Shown here: piece after piece, positions 1-8,508 of the stretch
Layout of the letters: every line of letters starts with the position of its first letter
How positions within the stretch are numbered: position 1 is the first letter of the stretch
Origin: Streptomyces alboniger
Lineage (GTDB): Bacteria > Actinomycetota > Actinomycetes > Streptomycetales > Streptomycetaceae
Direction of reading: 5' to 3'
Length of the DNA stretch: 64,000 bases
Assembly (NCBI RefSeq): GCF_008704395.1
Contig: NZ_CP023695.1
Coordinates: 2,914,001 to 2,978,000 of the forward strand
Position numbers and translations under genes: made by a program
Notes under the pieces: model-generated
Database searches by the model: none
The model's input: the letters and a program-made list of their open reading frames with translations, nothing else
Told to the model about the DNA's origin: nothing

Positions 1-1171
1 ACAAGGGTGCGAGAACAAGCTGGGCCGCCCCCTCCGCGACAGCGCGCTCCCCTCCCGGGGCGAGGGCGACGGGCACCTCCGTCGCCCCGCCGCCCCGCCG
101 GACGCGCTCGGCGACGACGGCCCCCACACCCCGTACGAACAGTTCATCGGCGGCGAACACCGTCCGGCCGCCGAGCAGCACACGGTCGATGTCGAGCAGC
201 CCCACCAGATTGCCCGCGGCCGTACCGAGGACCCTCGCGGCCTCGTCCAGTTCGCCCCGGGCGACGGCGGCGAGGCACAGCGCCTCGACGCAGCCACGGT
301 CCCCGCACTCGCAGGGCGGGCCGTCCAACTGGAGCACTTGGTGGCCGAATTCGCCCGCGCCGGTACGGGCACCGCGGTGCAGGGCACCACCGAGCACCAG
401 CCCGGCACCGAGGCCGGTCCCCAGGTGCAGATACGCGAAGGAACCCGCGGCGTCGGCGCCCGCGAGGGCCAGGCCGAGGGCGGCGGCGTTGGTGTCCTTG
501 TCCACGACGACGGGCAGCCCGAGCCGCTCCGCCAGCGCGTCCCGCAACGGAAACCCGTCCCACCCGGGGAACCCGGTCACCCGCCGCAGCACCCCGCCCA
601 CATGATCGAGGGGCCCGGGCAACGCAACGCCGACCCCAGAGACACCGCCTACGCCAGGACCGCCGGGAACGTACACATCAGGGCCGCCCACGCCAGGTGC
701 CGCCTCCGGAGGACCCGTACGGCCGGCGGTGGTGACGGCCCCCGCCAGAAGCCCCCGCACCTCCCCCGCCGCCGCCTCCACGACCGCCTCCGCGCCCGCG
801 CCGAAGGCGAGGGGAGCGTGGCGTTCGGCGACCACCGTGCCGGTCAGGTCGACGAGGACCGCCGTCAGCTCGTCGCGGTCCAGGTGGAGGCCGACCGCGT
901 GGCCCGCCTCGGGGACCAGGCGCAGGACCGTACGCGGCTTGCCGCCCGTCGAGGCGCGGCGGCCCGCCTCCGCGGCCAGGCCCTCGGCCCGCAGCCGCGC
1001 GGTGATCTTGCTGACCGCCTGCGGGGTGAGCCCGGTGCGCTCGGCCAGCTCCAGGCGGCTGATGCCCGCCTCGCCCGCCCCGCGCAGCAGATCGAGCACC
1101 AGCGCGGCGTTGTGGCCGCGCGGCGTCGGCAGGTTCGCTCCGGGGTTCGCCCTGTTCACGTACGACTTCAC
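1..1171 (-). CDS. ROK-family transcriptional regulator (3' end beyond window)
   Basis: Read on the minus strand from GTG 1171, with GGAGGGGA about 12 nt upstream; the frame stays open to base 1, so the C-terminus is cut off by the window edge. The N-terminal 75 residues form a winged helix (LELAERTGLTPQAVSKI), as in NagC/XylR-type ROK repressors. The remainder is a sugar-kinase-like fold with VVDKDTNAAALGLAL, the ATP-side GTGLGAGLVLGG and the ROK zinc signature CECGDRGCVEAL. Such proteins usually bind a sugar or sugar phosphate and repress a nearby catabolic gene. It is divergent from the Gfo/Idh oxidoreductase at 1227, and the palindrome between them is the obvious operator. The effector is not visible from sequence. 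Confidence 0.88.
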   Translation of the reverse strand, partial: MKSYVNRANPGANLPTPRGHNAALVLDLLRGAGEAGISRLELAERTGLTPQAVSKITARLRAEGLAAEAGRRASTGGKPRTVLRLVPEAGHAVGLHLDRDELTAVLVDLTGTVVAERHAPLAFGAGAEAVVEAAAGEVRGLLAGAVTTAGRTGPPEAAPGVGGPDVYVPGGPGVGGVSGVGVALPGPLDHVGGVLRRVTGFPGWDGFPLRDALAERLGLPVVVDKDTNAAALGLALAGADAAGSFAYLHLGTGLGAGLVLGGALHRGARTGAGEFGHQVLQLDGPPCECGDRGCVEALCLAAVARGELDEAARVLGTAAGNLVGLLDIDRVLLGGRTVFAADELFVRGVGAVVAERVRRGGGATEVPVALAPGGERAVAEGAAQLVLAPL

Positions 1172-1194
1172 CTGCCCATTGTCCCCTCCGCTTG

Positions 1195-1221
1195 CACTTT
1201 GGCAACACGGTTGCGAAAGTG
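1195..1221. promoter_or_regulatory. 27-bp inverted repeat, candidate ROK operator
   Basis: Arms CACTTTGGCAAC (1195-1206) and GTTGCGAAAGTG (1210-1221) around a 3-nt centre match at 11 of 12 positions. It lies between the divergent ROK regulator (start 1171) and the oxidoreductase (start 1227), where it would cover both promoters. Assignment to the ROK protein is inference from position. Confidence 0.7.
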
Positions 1222-1226
1222 GATGC

Positions 1227-2345
1227 ATGACTGCGACAGCGACTGACACAGGCACGGGTACGGGCAATGGCACCGGCTCCCCCCTCCGCGTCGGCCTCAT
1301 CGGGTACGGCCTCGCGGGCTCCGTCTTCCACGCCCCGCTGATCGCCGCGACCGAGGGTCTCGTCCTCGACACGGTCGTGACGTCGAACCCCGAGCGGCAG
1401 GCGCAGGCCCGCGCCGAGTTCGGCGACGGCCTGCGCTGCGCCGAGTCGGCCGACGAGCTGTGGGAGCGGGCGGACGAACTGGACCTGATCGTCATCGCCT
1501 CCCCGAACAAGACGCACGTACCGCTCGCCACCGCCGCCCTCAAGGCGGGTCTGCCAGTCGTCGTCGACAAGCCGGTCGCGGGCACGGCCGCCGAGGCCCG
1601 CGAGCTGGCGGCCCTCGCCGACGAGCGCGGCCTGCTCCTGTCCGTCTTCCAGAACCGCCGCTGGGACAACGACTTCCGCACGCTGCGACAGCTGCTCGCG
1701 GACGGCGAGCTGGGCGACGTATGGCGCTTCGAGTCCCGGTTCGAGCGGTGGCGGCCGCGGCCCAAGGGCGGCTGGCGCGAGTCCGGCGACCCGGAAGAGA
1801 TCGGAGGTCTCCTCTACGACCTGGGCAGCCACGTCGTCGACCAGGCCCTGGTCCTCTTCGGCCCGGCGGTGAGCGTGTACGCCGAGTCGGACGTCCGCAG
1901 GCCCGGCGCGGAGGCCGACGACGACACGTTCATCGCGGTCACCCACGCCAACGGCGTCCGCTCGCACCTGTACGTGAGCGCCACCACCGCCCAGCTCGGC
2001 CCCCGCTTCCGCGTCCTCGGCTCCCAGGCGGGTTACGTGAAGTACGGCCTCGACCCCCAGGAGGCGGCCCTGCGCGACGGCAGGCGCCCCGCGACGCAGA
2101 GCCCCTGGGGCGTGGAGCCCGAGTCGATGTGGGGCCGGGTCGGCTCCGGGGAGTCCCCGCTGACCGGTGGCGGCCGCCCGCTCCCGACGCTGCCGGGCGA
2201 CTACCCCGCGTACTACGCGGCGGTCGCCGCCGCCCTGCGCGGCACCGGCGAGAACCCCGTCACCGCGCTCCAGGCCGCCGACGCCCTGGACGTCCTGGAG
2301 GCGGCGCGCCGCTCGGCCCGCGACGGTGTGGCGGTGACGCTGTGA
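1227..2345 (+). CDS. Gfo/Idh/MocA family NAD(P)-dependent oxidoreductase
   Basis: 372 residues from ATG 1227; the open frame upstream has no better start. After a low-complexity Thr/Gly N-terminus, the Rossmann fold shows VGLIGYGLAGSVFH (dinucleotide-binding GxGxxG) and the family lysine motif VVDKPVAG (the EKP-like catalytic Lys loop). The C-terminal half is the usual Gfo/Idh alpha-beta domain. Family members oxidise or reduce sugars, inositols or sugar acids; the substrate cannot be read here. Its start lies 6 bp from the palindrome at 1195-1221, implying control by the divergent ROK regulator. The stop overlaps the next gene by 4 bp (GTGA), so the two are translationally coupled. Confidence 0.9.
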   Translation: MTATATDTGTGTGNGTGSPLRVGLIGYGLAGSVFHAPLIAATEGLVLDTVVTSNPERQAQARAEFGDGLRCAESADELWERADELDLIVIASPNKTHVPLATAALKAGLPVVVDKPVAGTAAEARELAALADERGLLLSVFQNRRWDNDFRTLRQLLADGELGDVWRFESRFERWRPRPKGGWRESGDPEEIGGLLYDLGSHVVDQALVLFGPAVSVYAESDVRRPGAEADDDTFIAVTHANGVRSHLYVSATTAQLGPRFRVLGSQAGYVKYGLDPQEAALRDGRRPATQSPWGVEPESMWGRVGSGESPLTGGGRPLPTLPGDYPAYYAAVAAALRGTGENPVTALQAADALDVLEAARRSARDGVAVTL

Positions 2346-2830
2346 CCACCACCTCTTCCGACGCCCCCGGCGCCCCCACCATCGACGAACTTGAGGAGCA
2401 GGAGCGCCGCCTGGTGCTTCCCCGCTTCACGTACGACGACGCGTGGGCGCTCGGCGGCCTCCTGGTGGAGCTGGCCCGCGAGCGCCGCGCCCCGGTGGCG
2501 ATCGACATCACCCGCAACGGCCAGCAGCTCTTCCACGCCGCGCTGCCCGGCTCGACCCCGGACAACGACGCCTGGACAGCCCGCAAGCGCCGCGTCGTCG
2601 AACGCTACGGCTGCTCCTCCTACCTGGTCGGCTCCCGCTTCCGCGCCAAGGGCACGACCTTCGAGGCCTCCTCCCGCCTCGACCCCGACACGTACGCGGC
2701 CCACGGCGGCGCGTTCCCGCTCGCGGTCGAGGGCGCGGGGGTCGTCGGGACGGTGGCCGTGTCGGGGTTGCCGCAGGTGGAGGACCATGCGTTGGTGGTT
2801 CAGGCGTTGGAGCGGTTCCTCGCCGCCTGA
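2342..2830 (+). CDS. UPF0303 / heme-degrading-domain (DUF336-like) protein
   Basis: 162 residues from GTG 2342, inside the stop of the oxidoreductase. The protein matches the small UPF0303 family (HbpS/GlcG-like fold) by length and by segments such as PVAIDITRNGQQLFHAALPG and the C-terminal GVVGTVAVSGLPQVEDHALV. Relatives bind haem or act as small accessory proteins of sugar-oxidation operons; the biochemical role is unproven. Coupling to the oxidoreductase suggests a joint catabolic function. No signal peptide is visible, so it is cytosolic. Confidence 0.8.
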   Translation: MTTTSSDAPGAPTIDELEEQERRLVLPRFTYDDAWALGGLLVELARERRAPVAIDITRNGQQLFHAALPGSTPDNDAWTARKRRVVERYGCSSYLVGSRFRAKGTTFEASSRLDPDTYAAHGGAFPLAVEGAGVVGTVAVSGLPQVEDHALVVQALERFLAA

Positions 2831-2857
2831 GGCACCCTGGGCCGAAAGGGGGAGCTC

Positions 2858-3268
2858 ATGACCACACAGGTGCGAGTCGGCGTCCAAGCCATCGTCGTAC
2901 GAGAGGGTCACGTCCTGTTGGGCCTGCGTGCCACCACATTCGGGGCGGGCACGTGGGGACTGCCAGGTGGCCATCTGGACGTGGGCGAGTCTCTCATCGA
3001 GGCGGCCCGCAGGGAGTTGAGGGAAGAGACCGGGCTGCACGCGCTCGAAGCCCGCGTGGTCTGCGTCACCGATCCGGAGCCCGCCGCGCACCATCACATG
3101 CAGGTCGGGGTCGAGGTCCTTCGGCACAGGGGCGCTGTTCTGGTGCACGAGCCCGAGCGTTGTCTGTGTTGGCACTACTGGCCTCTGGATGCTCTGCCAC
3201 AGGCGCTTTTCTTACCTTCGGCCGCTGTACTCCGCGCCTTCGTCAGGGGTTCGCTGCACCTCCCCTAG
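2858..3268 (+). CDS. Nudix hydrolase (NUDT15/MTH-like)
   Basis: 136 residues, ATG 2858 preceded by GGGGGAG. The complete Nudix box is present: [20 protein letters not shown], continuing ETGL, with the metal-binding REL-EE residues intact. [12 protein letters not shown] and the short length resemble NUDT15-type nucleotide pyrophosphatases that clean up modified nucleoside triphosphates. The substrate is inferred only at family level. It stands 27 bp after the UPF0303 gene and converges on the TPR gene at 4981. Confidence 0.9.
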   Translation: MTTQVRVGVQAIVVREGHVLLGLRATTFGAGTWGLPGGHLDVGESLIEAARRELREETGLHALEARVVCVTDPEPAAHHHMQVGVEVLRHRGAVLVHEPERCLCWHYWPLDALPQALFLPSAAVLRAFVRGSLHLP

Positions 3269-3289
3269 AGCCACGGCAGCGCACCACCC

Positions 3290-4981
3290 TCACGCGATCG
3301 TGGGCCAATGCCGCCAGTTGTCACGCAGGGCCTGCTTGAACTGCTCCTCCCGAGCCTGGAACTGCTTCCAGGTACTGGACAGCTCCCACTGGGTGCGGAA
3401 CTCCGCCAGGCTCTCCATGTAGTACACGGTGTCCTCGCGGAACATCATTTCTACGGTGCTCAGTCCGCGCCGGGTGCGCAGGCTCGGATTCGTCGTGATG
3501 TACGGCTCGAAAAACCCCACGTTCGAGGTGAGGAACGTCGAACCGGGAATATCTATGGGGCTCAGTCGCAGCTCGATGCGCTCTGCGTATCGTTCATGCA
3601 GGTGCAGATAGGCTTCGATGACCGGCAGGAAGGAACGCTGGTAATAGTCACTGCACATGACCATGTCCACGAGACTCGCGAACCCGGGCACTCCTTCTCG
3701 CCTCTCGGTCGCCCCCGCTGGAGGTTCGAGAAATACGGCCAGATTGCTCCATGGATTGCTGATGATGACGTGAAAGGTGACGTGCCGCTCCAGCGCATCG
3801 ATGATTCCGGAGTAGAAGCGGTCCAGTTCCTCGAGCAGGTATGAACCCCCGCCGTGGGCGATCAACCGCAAAGTGTGACGCTCCTCCGTGACAGCGCACA
3901 ATTTCGCTGCGTTGCGCTTGCCGTTCTCCGTGAGGAGGTACAGGCGGTCGAAAGCTGGCCGGAGATCTCGCTTCGGAAGCACCACCCGCAAATCCGCGAG
4001 CGCTGCCCATATCGCCGCCGTCTGCGCGTGCTCCCGCCCGAACACCTCCACCGCCAGCTCCTCCGCGCTCTCCAGCAGCGACACGGCACGCTGCCTGCGC
4101 GGCAGGCTTCCCGAGCCGCCGCCGGCCGCCTCGAACTCGGCGACCGCCAGGGCGGCCTGGGCCACGACGGTCTCCCGGTGGGCGCCCCCGAGCAGCGCCG
4201 ACGCGTTCAGCTTGACGATCTCCAGCTCGCACAGTTCCCGTTCGCCGCGCTCCACGTCGTGCGCGGCCGCCGCCGCCGCGAAGCGGGCCGTGGCCAGGGC
4301 GCGCCGGGCCGCGACGGCCGTCGGGTGGGCGCCGCCCTTGAGGCGGATGAACCGCTCCACCGACCGTTCGAACGCGTCGGCCGCGCGGACCAGTTCCTCG
4401 AAATCCTTGCGCGCGCTCGCCACGTCGAGCCGCACCCAGTCCGCGGTCAGCCGCGCCTCGGGGTCGTCGTCCTCCCAGCGCGTGTCCATCTCGCGGAGCG
4501 CCTTGCCGGCCCAGACGTCGGCGTCGTCGAGGTGGCCCATCCGCAGGCTCACCGCGCTCAGGTTGGTGAGGATCCGGCCCCTTTCGGGTACGAGGCTGCC
4601 GCGTTCCGCCCGGCCGAGTGCCCGGCACAGGACGAGCCGGGAGCGTTCCAGATCGCCGTGTTCCGCGAGCAGCGAGCCGAGGCCGTCCCAGACAGAGGCC
4701 GCGTACACCTGGTGGTCCGCCTCCGACACCTCCATGTGCCGCAGGGTCATATCGGCCACGGAGAGGGAGAGCGTCTTCATGCCGAGCGCCCCGAGGAGCC
4801 GCGCGAGATGGGTCAGCTGCTCGGCGCGCAGCTGCTGGCACTCCTCGGCGGGATCGGGTCCCCGGACGTGTTTGACGTGGTCCGCCAGACGGTTCTTGTC
4901 CTGCGGCCGCGGGTCGTCGCGCGCCAGGAGCAGCTTCTCCGCGGCGGCTATGGCGTCGTCGAGGTACTGCGTGGTCGTCAT
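3290..4981 (-). CDS. TPR-repeat protein with uncharacterised C-terminal domain
   Basis: 563 residues, ATG 4981. Residues about 1-340 are helical with TPR-like repeats (GMKTLSLSVADMTLRHMEV, ERGRILTNLSAVSLRMGHLD, DADVWAGKALREMD). The last about 200 residues form a distinct alpha/beta domain (LIAHGGGSYLLEELDRFYSG, then VTFHVIISNPWSNLAVFLEP and IDIPGSTFLTSNVGFFEPYI) that I do not recognise; the opening HGGG-like loop and the strand ending in NPW suggest a ligand-binding or effector domain. It follows the trypsin-fold gene by 44 bp on the same strand, so they form a pair. TPR sensors next to trypsin-like proteins occur in bacterial conflict and signalling cassettes; that role is inference here. 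Confidence 0.75.
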   Translation of the reverse strand: MTTTQYLDDAIAAAEKLLLARDDPRPQDKNRLADHVKHVRGPDPAEECQQLRAEQLTHLARLLGALGMKTLSLSVADMTLRHMEVSEADHQVYAASVWDGLGSLLAEHGDLERSRLVLCRALGRAERGSLVPERGRILTNLSAVSLRMGHLDDADVWAGKALREMDTRWEDDDPEARLTADWVRLDVASARKDFEELVRAADAFERSVERFIRLKGGAHPTAVAARRALATARFAAAAAAHDVERGERELCELEIVKLNASALLGGAHRETVVAQAALAVAEFEAAGGGSGSLPRRQRAVSLLESAEELAVEVFGREHAQTAAIWAALADLRVVLPKRDLRPAFDRLYLLTENGKRNAAKLCAVTEERHTLRLIAHGGGSYLLEELDRFYSGIIDALERHVTFHVIISNPWSNLAVFLEPPAGATERREGVPGFASLVDMVMCSDYYQRSFLPVIEAYLHLHERYAERIELRLSPIDIPGSTFLTSNVGFFEPYITTNPSLRTRRGLSTVEMMFREDTVYYMESLAEFRTQWELSSTWKQFQAREEQFKQALRDNWRHWPTIA

Positions 4982-5025
4982 GGTCCCTCCCGGGTGCCGC
5001 CGGCCCGATCCGCCGGTGGGCGGGG

Positions 5026-5790
5026 TCAGCGGCGCGTCCAGTGCACTCTCACCACACGGGGGAAGCCCGCCTTGTCGAGGGCGTCCTCCACCGCGGTCCT
5101 GATCAGGATCTCCTTCTCCGTCTCGGTGGCCCCTACGGCGAAGGGCCGCACGGCCAGCGGCGGCGCCGGGTCCCCGGCCAGATCCTCGATCCGGAACCGG
5201 AAGCGCTTGAACCGCGTGACAGCCTCCCGGACCGTGCCGGCGAAGAGCGTGCCGTCCGGTGCGCGGCCGCCCGCGCGGTGCTGGACGATCAGGCCGAGGA
5301 CCACCGGCGGCCGGTACGGATCACCGCGCTCCACCGGGCTTCCGGCGAAGAGCGTGCAGTCGTCCGGGACCCAGTCGCAGTCGAGCCGCAGGGCGTTGAT
5401 CGTCCCTCCCCTGCCCGTGCTGCCGTACACATACGAGACCTCGGCGACGCTGCCGCGCAAGACGTCGTCGCCGTCCGGCAGTTGGTGCGTGGCCTTCCAC
5501 GGCTCGTGCGGCCTGGCGTCGTCGAAGCAGACACCGGGGAGCTGGACGTCCTCGTCCTTCTGGAAGATGAGCCTCAGCAAGGCTAGGTCGGACGCCCTGT
5601 CGTAGTCCTGGACCTCGCCCGTGGCGTCCTTGCCGTCCGGCAGGCCGAGCCTGACCGCCGCCCTGCCCTCCAGCTCGCGCTCCTCCAGGCAGTGCGCCGC
5701 GGTGAGGGCGAAGTCCCGGGTGAGCCGCACGCCTGAGCCAAGTCGGCGGTCGTCCCGGAAGATTTCGATGAAGTACTCGTCGTACACCAC
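5026..5790 (-). CDS. Trypsin-fold protein lacking the catalytic serine
   Basis: 254 residues from GTG 5790 (GGGGGGTGG just upstream); an in-frame extension to 5928 exists but lacks a ribosome site. The chymotrypsin-fold landmarks are clear: catalytic His33 in TAAHCL and Asp68 in DRASDLALLRL. In the serine loop the expected G-D-S-G-S-P-V reads L-F-A-G-S-P-V, so position 149 is Ala (codon GCC, 5344-5346). This predicts an inactive, scaffold-like pseudoprotease. A C-terminal segment of about 80 residues (TRFKRFRFRIEDLAG, TETEKEILIRTAVEDALDKA) may be a small adaptor domain. There is no signal peptide, so it is intracellular. It is the first gene of a pair with the TPR protein at 4981. Confidence 0.75.
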   Translation of the reverse strand: MVYDEYFIEIFRDDRRLGSGVRLTRDFALTAAHCLEERELEGRAAVRLGLPDGKDATGEVQDYDRASDLALLRLIFQKDEDVQLPGVCFDDARPHEPWKATHQLPDGDDVLRGSVAEVSYVYGSTGRGGTINALRLDCDWVPDDCTLFAGSPVERGDPYRPPVVLGLIVQHRAGGRAPDGTLFAGTVREAVTRFKRFRFRIEDLAGDPAPPLAVRPFAVGATETEKEILIRTAVEDALDKAGFPRVVRVHWTRR

Positions 5791-5927
5791 GGGCCACCCC
5801 CCGGTCCGGCCTGCCCGGAGCGAACCCCCGATTTCGCCCGGAAGACGCCATGGTAGCCAGAAAAGGTTGCCGTGAACCGGGGCGGGAAAAGAAGAAACGA
5901 ATATGCCGGAGGAGAGGCCGGAATTCA

Positions 5928-5992
5928 CTGCCGCCGGTTCGCCTCACGACTGCCGCCGATTCGCCTCACGACTGCCGCCGATTCACCTGACG
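5928..5992. repeat. Three tandem 22-bp repeats
   Basis: Units start at 5928, 5950 and 5972; each begins CTGCCGCCG and runs to a CACGA or GACG end. The first two differ by one base, the third is diverged at its end. They overlap the last codons of the gene at 5966-6535 and give it a repetitive tail (RQVNRRQS). Confidence 0.85.
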
Positions 5993-6535
5993 CAAACGCA
6001 GCCTCTCAGGCAACTTCCGTCGCTTCGGCCGCTGTTCTCTGTGCACTTCCGCCCGCAGCAGATCGAGAACGAGCCCGTCGGCCTCCCGCGCCTTGTCCGC
6101 CGCCAGCTCGAATTCCACCCACAGCTCGTCGTCCTCGCCGCGCCGCGGATTGTTGCCCCGCTGGGTACGCCAGGCGCCCCACGCCCAGTTCCACTCGTGC
6201 CCCGCCTCGAACGTACCCTTGCAGGCGTCCAGCAGCGGGTCGGTGGCGTAGATCTCCAGGCGGGCCAGGAGCGGGACCACGTCGTCGACCACGGCCGCCT
6301 CGCCGTCGCGCCGCTCGGGGAAGACGCCGGTGCGCAGAACGGTCTCACGCAGCTCCGCCATCCGTCTGACGACGATCATCACCTCGTCGTAGACCTGCAT
6401 CCGCCGGTCCCAGACGCGGTTGTCCCGCTCACGCCTGCTCGTGGCCCGCTGGATGAACCAGGCACTGGAGAACGTGGCGAGGGCGCCCAACGCCGTACCG
6501 CAGAGGGCGGCTTCGGCCGGGGTCAGTGCCACCAC
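5966..6535 (-). CDS. Hypothetical membrane-anchored protein
   Basis: 189 residues. A single N-terminal transmembrane segment (about residues 8-28, ALCGTALGALATFSSAWFIQ) is followed by a charged helical cytoplasmic domain (RDNRVWDRRMQVYDEVMIVV, LADKAREADGLVLDLLRAEV-like). The arrangement resembles small actinobacterial proteins with one TM helix and a coiled domain, but I recognise no family. The C-terminus is formed by the 22-bp tandem repeats. It lies 35 bp downstream of the fumarylacetoacetase-family gene on the same strand. Confidence 0.6.
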   Translation of the reverse strand: MVALTPAEAALCGTALGALATFSSAWFIQRATSRRERDNRVWDRRMQVYDEVMIVVRRMAELRETVLRTGVFPERRDGEAAVVDDVVPLLARLEIYATDPLLDACKGTFEAGHEWNWAWGAWRTQRGNNPRRGEDDELWVEFELAADKAREADGLVLDLLRAEVHREQRPKRRKLPERLRLRQVNRRQS

Positions 6536-6570
6536 CCCATCATGCCGTGCCGCCGCCCTGCGGGGCCCGC

Positions 6571-7428
6571 TTAGGCGTCCTTCAACTGCTGCCGCTGCCG
6601 CCCCAGCCCCTCGATCTCCAGCTCCACGACGTCCCCCGCCCGCAGATACGGCTTCGGCTCGGGCTGCCCCATGGCCACGCCCGCCGGCGTACCGGTGTTG
6701 ATGACGTCGCCGGGGTAGAGCGTCATGAACTGGCTTACGTACCGCACCACTTCGGCCACCGGGAAGATCTGCTCGGCGGTCGTTCCGTCCTGCTTCAGCT
6801 CGTCGTTGACCCAGAGCTTCAGGGACAGCGCCTGCGGGTCCGGCACCTCGTCGGCGGTGACCAGCCAGGGGCCCAGCGGGTTGAACGTCTCGCAGTTCTT
6901 GCCCTTGTCCCAGGTGCCGCCCCGCTCGATCTGATACTCCCGCTCGGACACGTCGTGCGCCACCGCGTACCCCGCGACATGCGCCAGCGCCTCCTCGTGC
7001 GACTCCAGATAGCGGGCCCTACGTCCGATGACCACGGCCAGCTCGGCCTCCCAGTCGGTCTTCACCGAGCCGCGCGGCACCAGGACGGTGTCGTCGGGGC
7101 CGATCACCGTGTCCGCCGCCTTGAAGAAGATGACGGGTTCGGCGGGCGGCTCCGCGCCCGTCTCGCGGGCGTGGTCGTAGTAGTTGAGCCCGATGCAGAC
7201 GACCTTGCCGATCCGCGCGACCGGCGGCCCGACGCGCAGGCCGTCGGCCGCGAGAACGGGCAGCTCACCGGAGTCGGCGGCGGCCCGTATCCGGCCGAGC
7301 GCGTCCGCGTCGGCGAGCACCGTCCCGTCGATGTCCGTGACGATCCCGGACAGGCCCCGCAGCACCCCTTCGGCGTCGAGCAGCGCCGGGCGCTCGGCCC
7401 CGGCCGTACCGACTCGCAGCAGCTTCAT
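6571..7428 (-). CDS. Fumarylacetoacetate hydrolase family protein
   Basis: 285 residues from ATG 7428 (GGAG 8 nt upstream); the longer frame to 7608 has no ribosome site. Family signatures: IGKVVCIGLNYYDHARETGA, the metal-binding DWEAELAVVIGRRAR, AGYAVAHDVSERE, and YPGDVINTGTPAGVAMGQP near the end. FAH-family members hydrolyse or decarboxylate beta-diketo acids (fumarylpyruvate, acylpyruvates, ureidoglycolate). The first about 60 residues form the small N-terminal domain typical of bacterial acylpyruvases. Substrate undetermined; no catabolic neighbours point to one. Confidence 0.9.
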   Translation of the reverse strand: MKLLRVGTAGAERPALLDAEGVLRGLSGIVTDIDGTVLADADALGRIRAAADSGELPVLAADGLRVGPPVARIGKVVCIGLNYYDHARETGAEPPAEPVIFFKAADTVIGPDDTVLVPRGSVKTDWEAELAVVIGRRARYLESHEEALAHVAGYAVAHDVSEREYQIERGGTWDKGKNCETFNPLGPWLVTADEVPDPQALSLKLWVNDELKQDGTTAEQIFPVAEVVRYVSQFMTLYPGDVINTGTPAGVAMGQPEPKPYLRAGDVVELEIEGLGRQRQQLKDA

Positions 7429-7604
7429 GGTCGAACTCCATTCCTTCGGTAGCCCGGCCGATGGGGTGCGGCCATCGGAGGTTTGGTCGATCGTCCAAGG
7501 TCGCCGTCCACTCCGCAATACCCCGTTCACGTACTGGACCCTTACTCGGGGGTAGCCAGGGGGTACTCGGGGGCCGTCTCCAGCCACCCGGACGGCTGTC
7601 TCCG

Positions 7605-8387
7605 TCATCCGGCCGCGGACGCGAGGGGCGCCCCGTTCGGCATGTCCCGGTACAGCGCCGCCCGCTCGACCGCGCTCCAGGTCGTGCTGGTCACCACGTA
7701 CAGCCCGGCGGCGAGCGGCACGAACGCCACGGTGAACAGAGTCATGAACGACATCAGCGGCATGATCTTGGTGATCGCGCCCATGCCCGGCACCTGCTGG
7801 TCACCGTTCTGCACCGGCGGGGTGGCCGCGAGCTGCCTCTTGGTGCGCCCGTAGTTGAACGTGGCGACCGCGGCGACGATCACGAAGAGCACCAGGTAGA
7901 CCAGACCCTGCGCCCCGAAGAGCCCGCCGTCGGCCAGCGCGTCCGCCCACCGGCCGCCGAGCGGCGCGGAGCCGAGGGTGTGGTCGAGCATGCCCCCGGA
8001 CTCGCCGTCGCCGGAGCCAGAGCCGGAGCTGGAGAAGAGGTGGTAGAGGAGGAAGAAGGCGGGCAGCTGGAAGAGGCTCGGCAGGCACCCGGAGAGCGGC
8101 GACACCTTCTCCTCGCGGTGCAGTTCGAGGACCGCCTTCTGGAACCGCTCGGGGTTCTTGCCGTGCTTCTTGCGCAACTCCGCGATCTGCGGCGAGAGCC
8201 TGGCGCGCGCCTTCTGACCACGGGCCGAGGCGCGCGAGAGGGGATGGACGAGGAGTCGTACGCAGGCGGTGAAGAGGACGATCGCGGCGGCGGTCGCCGA
8301 GCCGTGGAACAGCGGGTCGAGCAGGTCGGCGAGGTGCGCGACCAGGTCCGCGAACACGGACATGAGTGCGGAGATGAGATCGGACAT
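7605..8387 (-). CDS. yidC: YidC/Oxa1-family membrane protein insertase (paralogue type)
   Basis: 260 residues from ATG 8387 with GGAGGG upstream. About five hydrophobic segments flank the conserved hydrophilic-groove region (SRASARGQKARARLSPQIAE, LRKKHGKNPERF, then GCLPSLFQLPAFFLLYHLF), and the C-terminal GAITKIMPLMSFMTLFTVAF is family-typical. It lacks the long periplasmic domain, as in Gram-positive YidC. It is not next to rpmH/rnpA, so it is probably a secondary copy. A Ser/Gly insert follows TM2 (SSSGSGSGDGESGG). It pairs with the DUF6412 gene upstream on the same strand. Confidence 0.88.
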   Translation of the reverse strand: MSDLISALMSVFADLVAHLADLLDPLFHGSATAAAIVLFTACVRLLVHPLSRASARGQKARARLSPQIAELRKKHGKNPERFQKAVLELHREEKVSPLSGCLPSLFQLPAFFLLYHLFSSSGSGSGDGESGGMLDHTLGSAPLGGRWADALADGGLFGAQGLVYLVLFVIVAAVATFNYGRTKRQLAATPPVQNGDQQVPGMGAITKIMPLMSFMTLFTVAFVPLAAGLYVVTSTTWSAVERAALYRDMPNGAPLASAAG

Positions 8388-8508
8388 GGAGAAGCCCTCC
8401 GAGGGTTCCGTCGTGCCGGGAGAAGAGGTCGACTCGGCGTGCGGAGTCGACTCGGCGTGACGGCCCACGAGGGGCACGGGTACGGGTGTGCGGGTGTGTG
8501 CGGGTCCC

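Noticed and set aside
678..1967. Long minus-strand frame of 429 codons across the oxidoreductase start
   Set aside because: It overlaps the clearly conserved ROK and Gfo/Idh genes in other frames, its product is Arg/Gly-rich without motifs, and it has no ribosome site. A typical shadow in GC-rich DNA.
3854..5605. 583-codon plus-strand frame opposite the TPR and pseudo-trypsin genes
   Set aside because: It runs antisense to two genes with recognisable motifs; its composition is Arg/Gln/Leu-rich with no domain. Shadow.
5026..5790. Calling the trypsin-fold protein an active serine protease
   Set aside because: Position 149 is Ala, confirmed in the codon (GCC); no other Ser in the local G-x-S-G context could take over.
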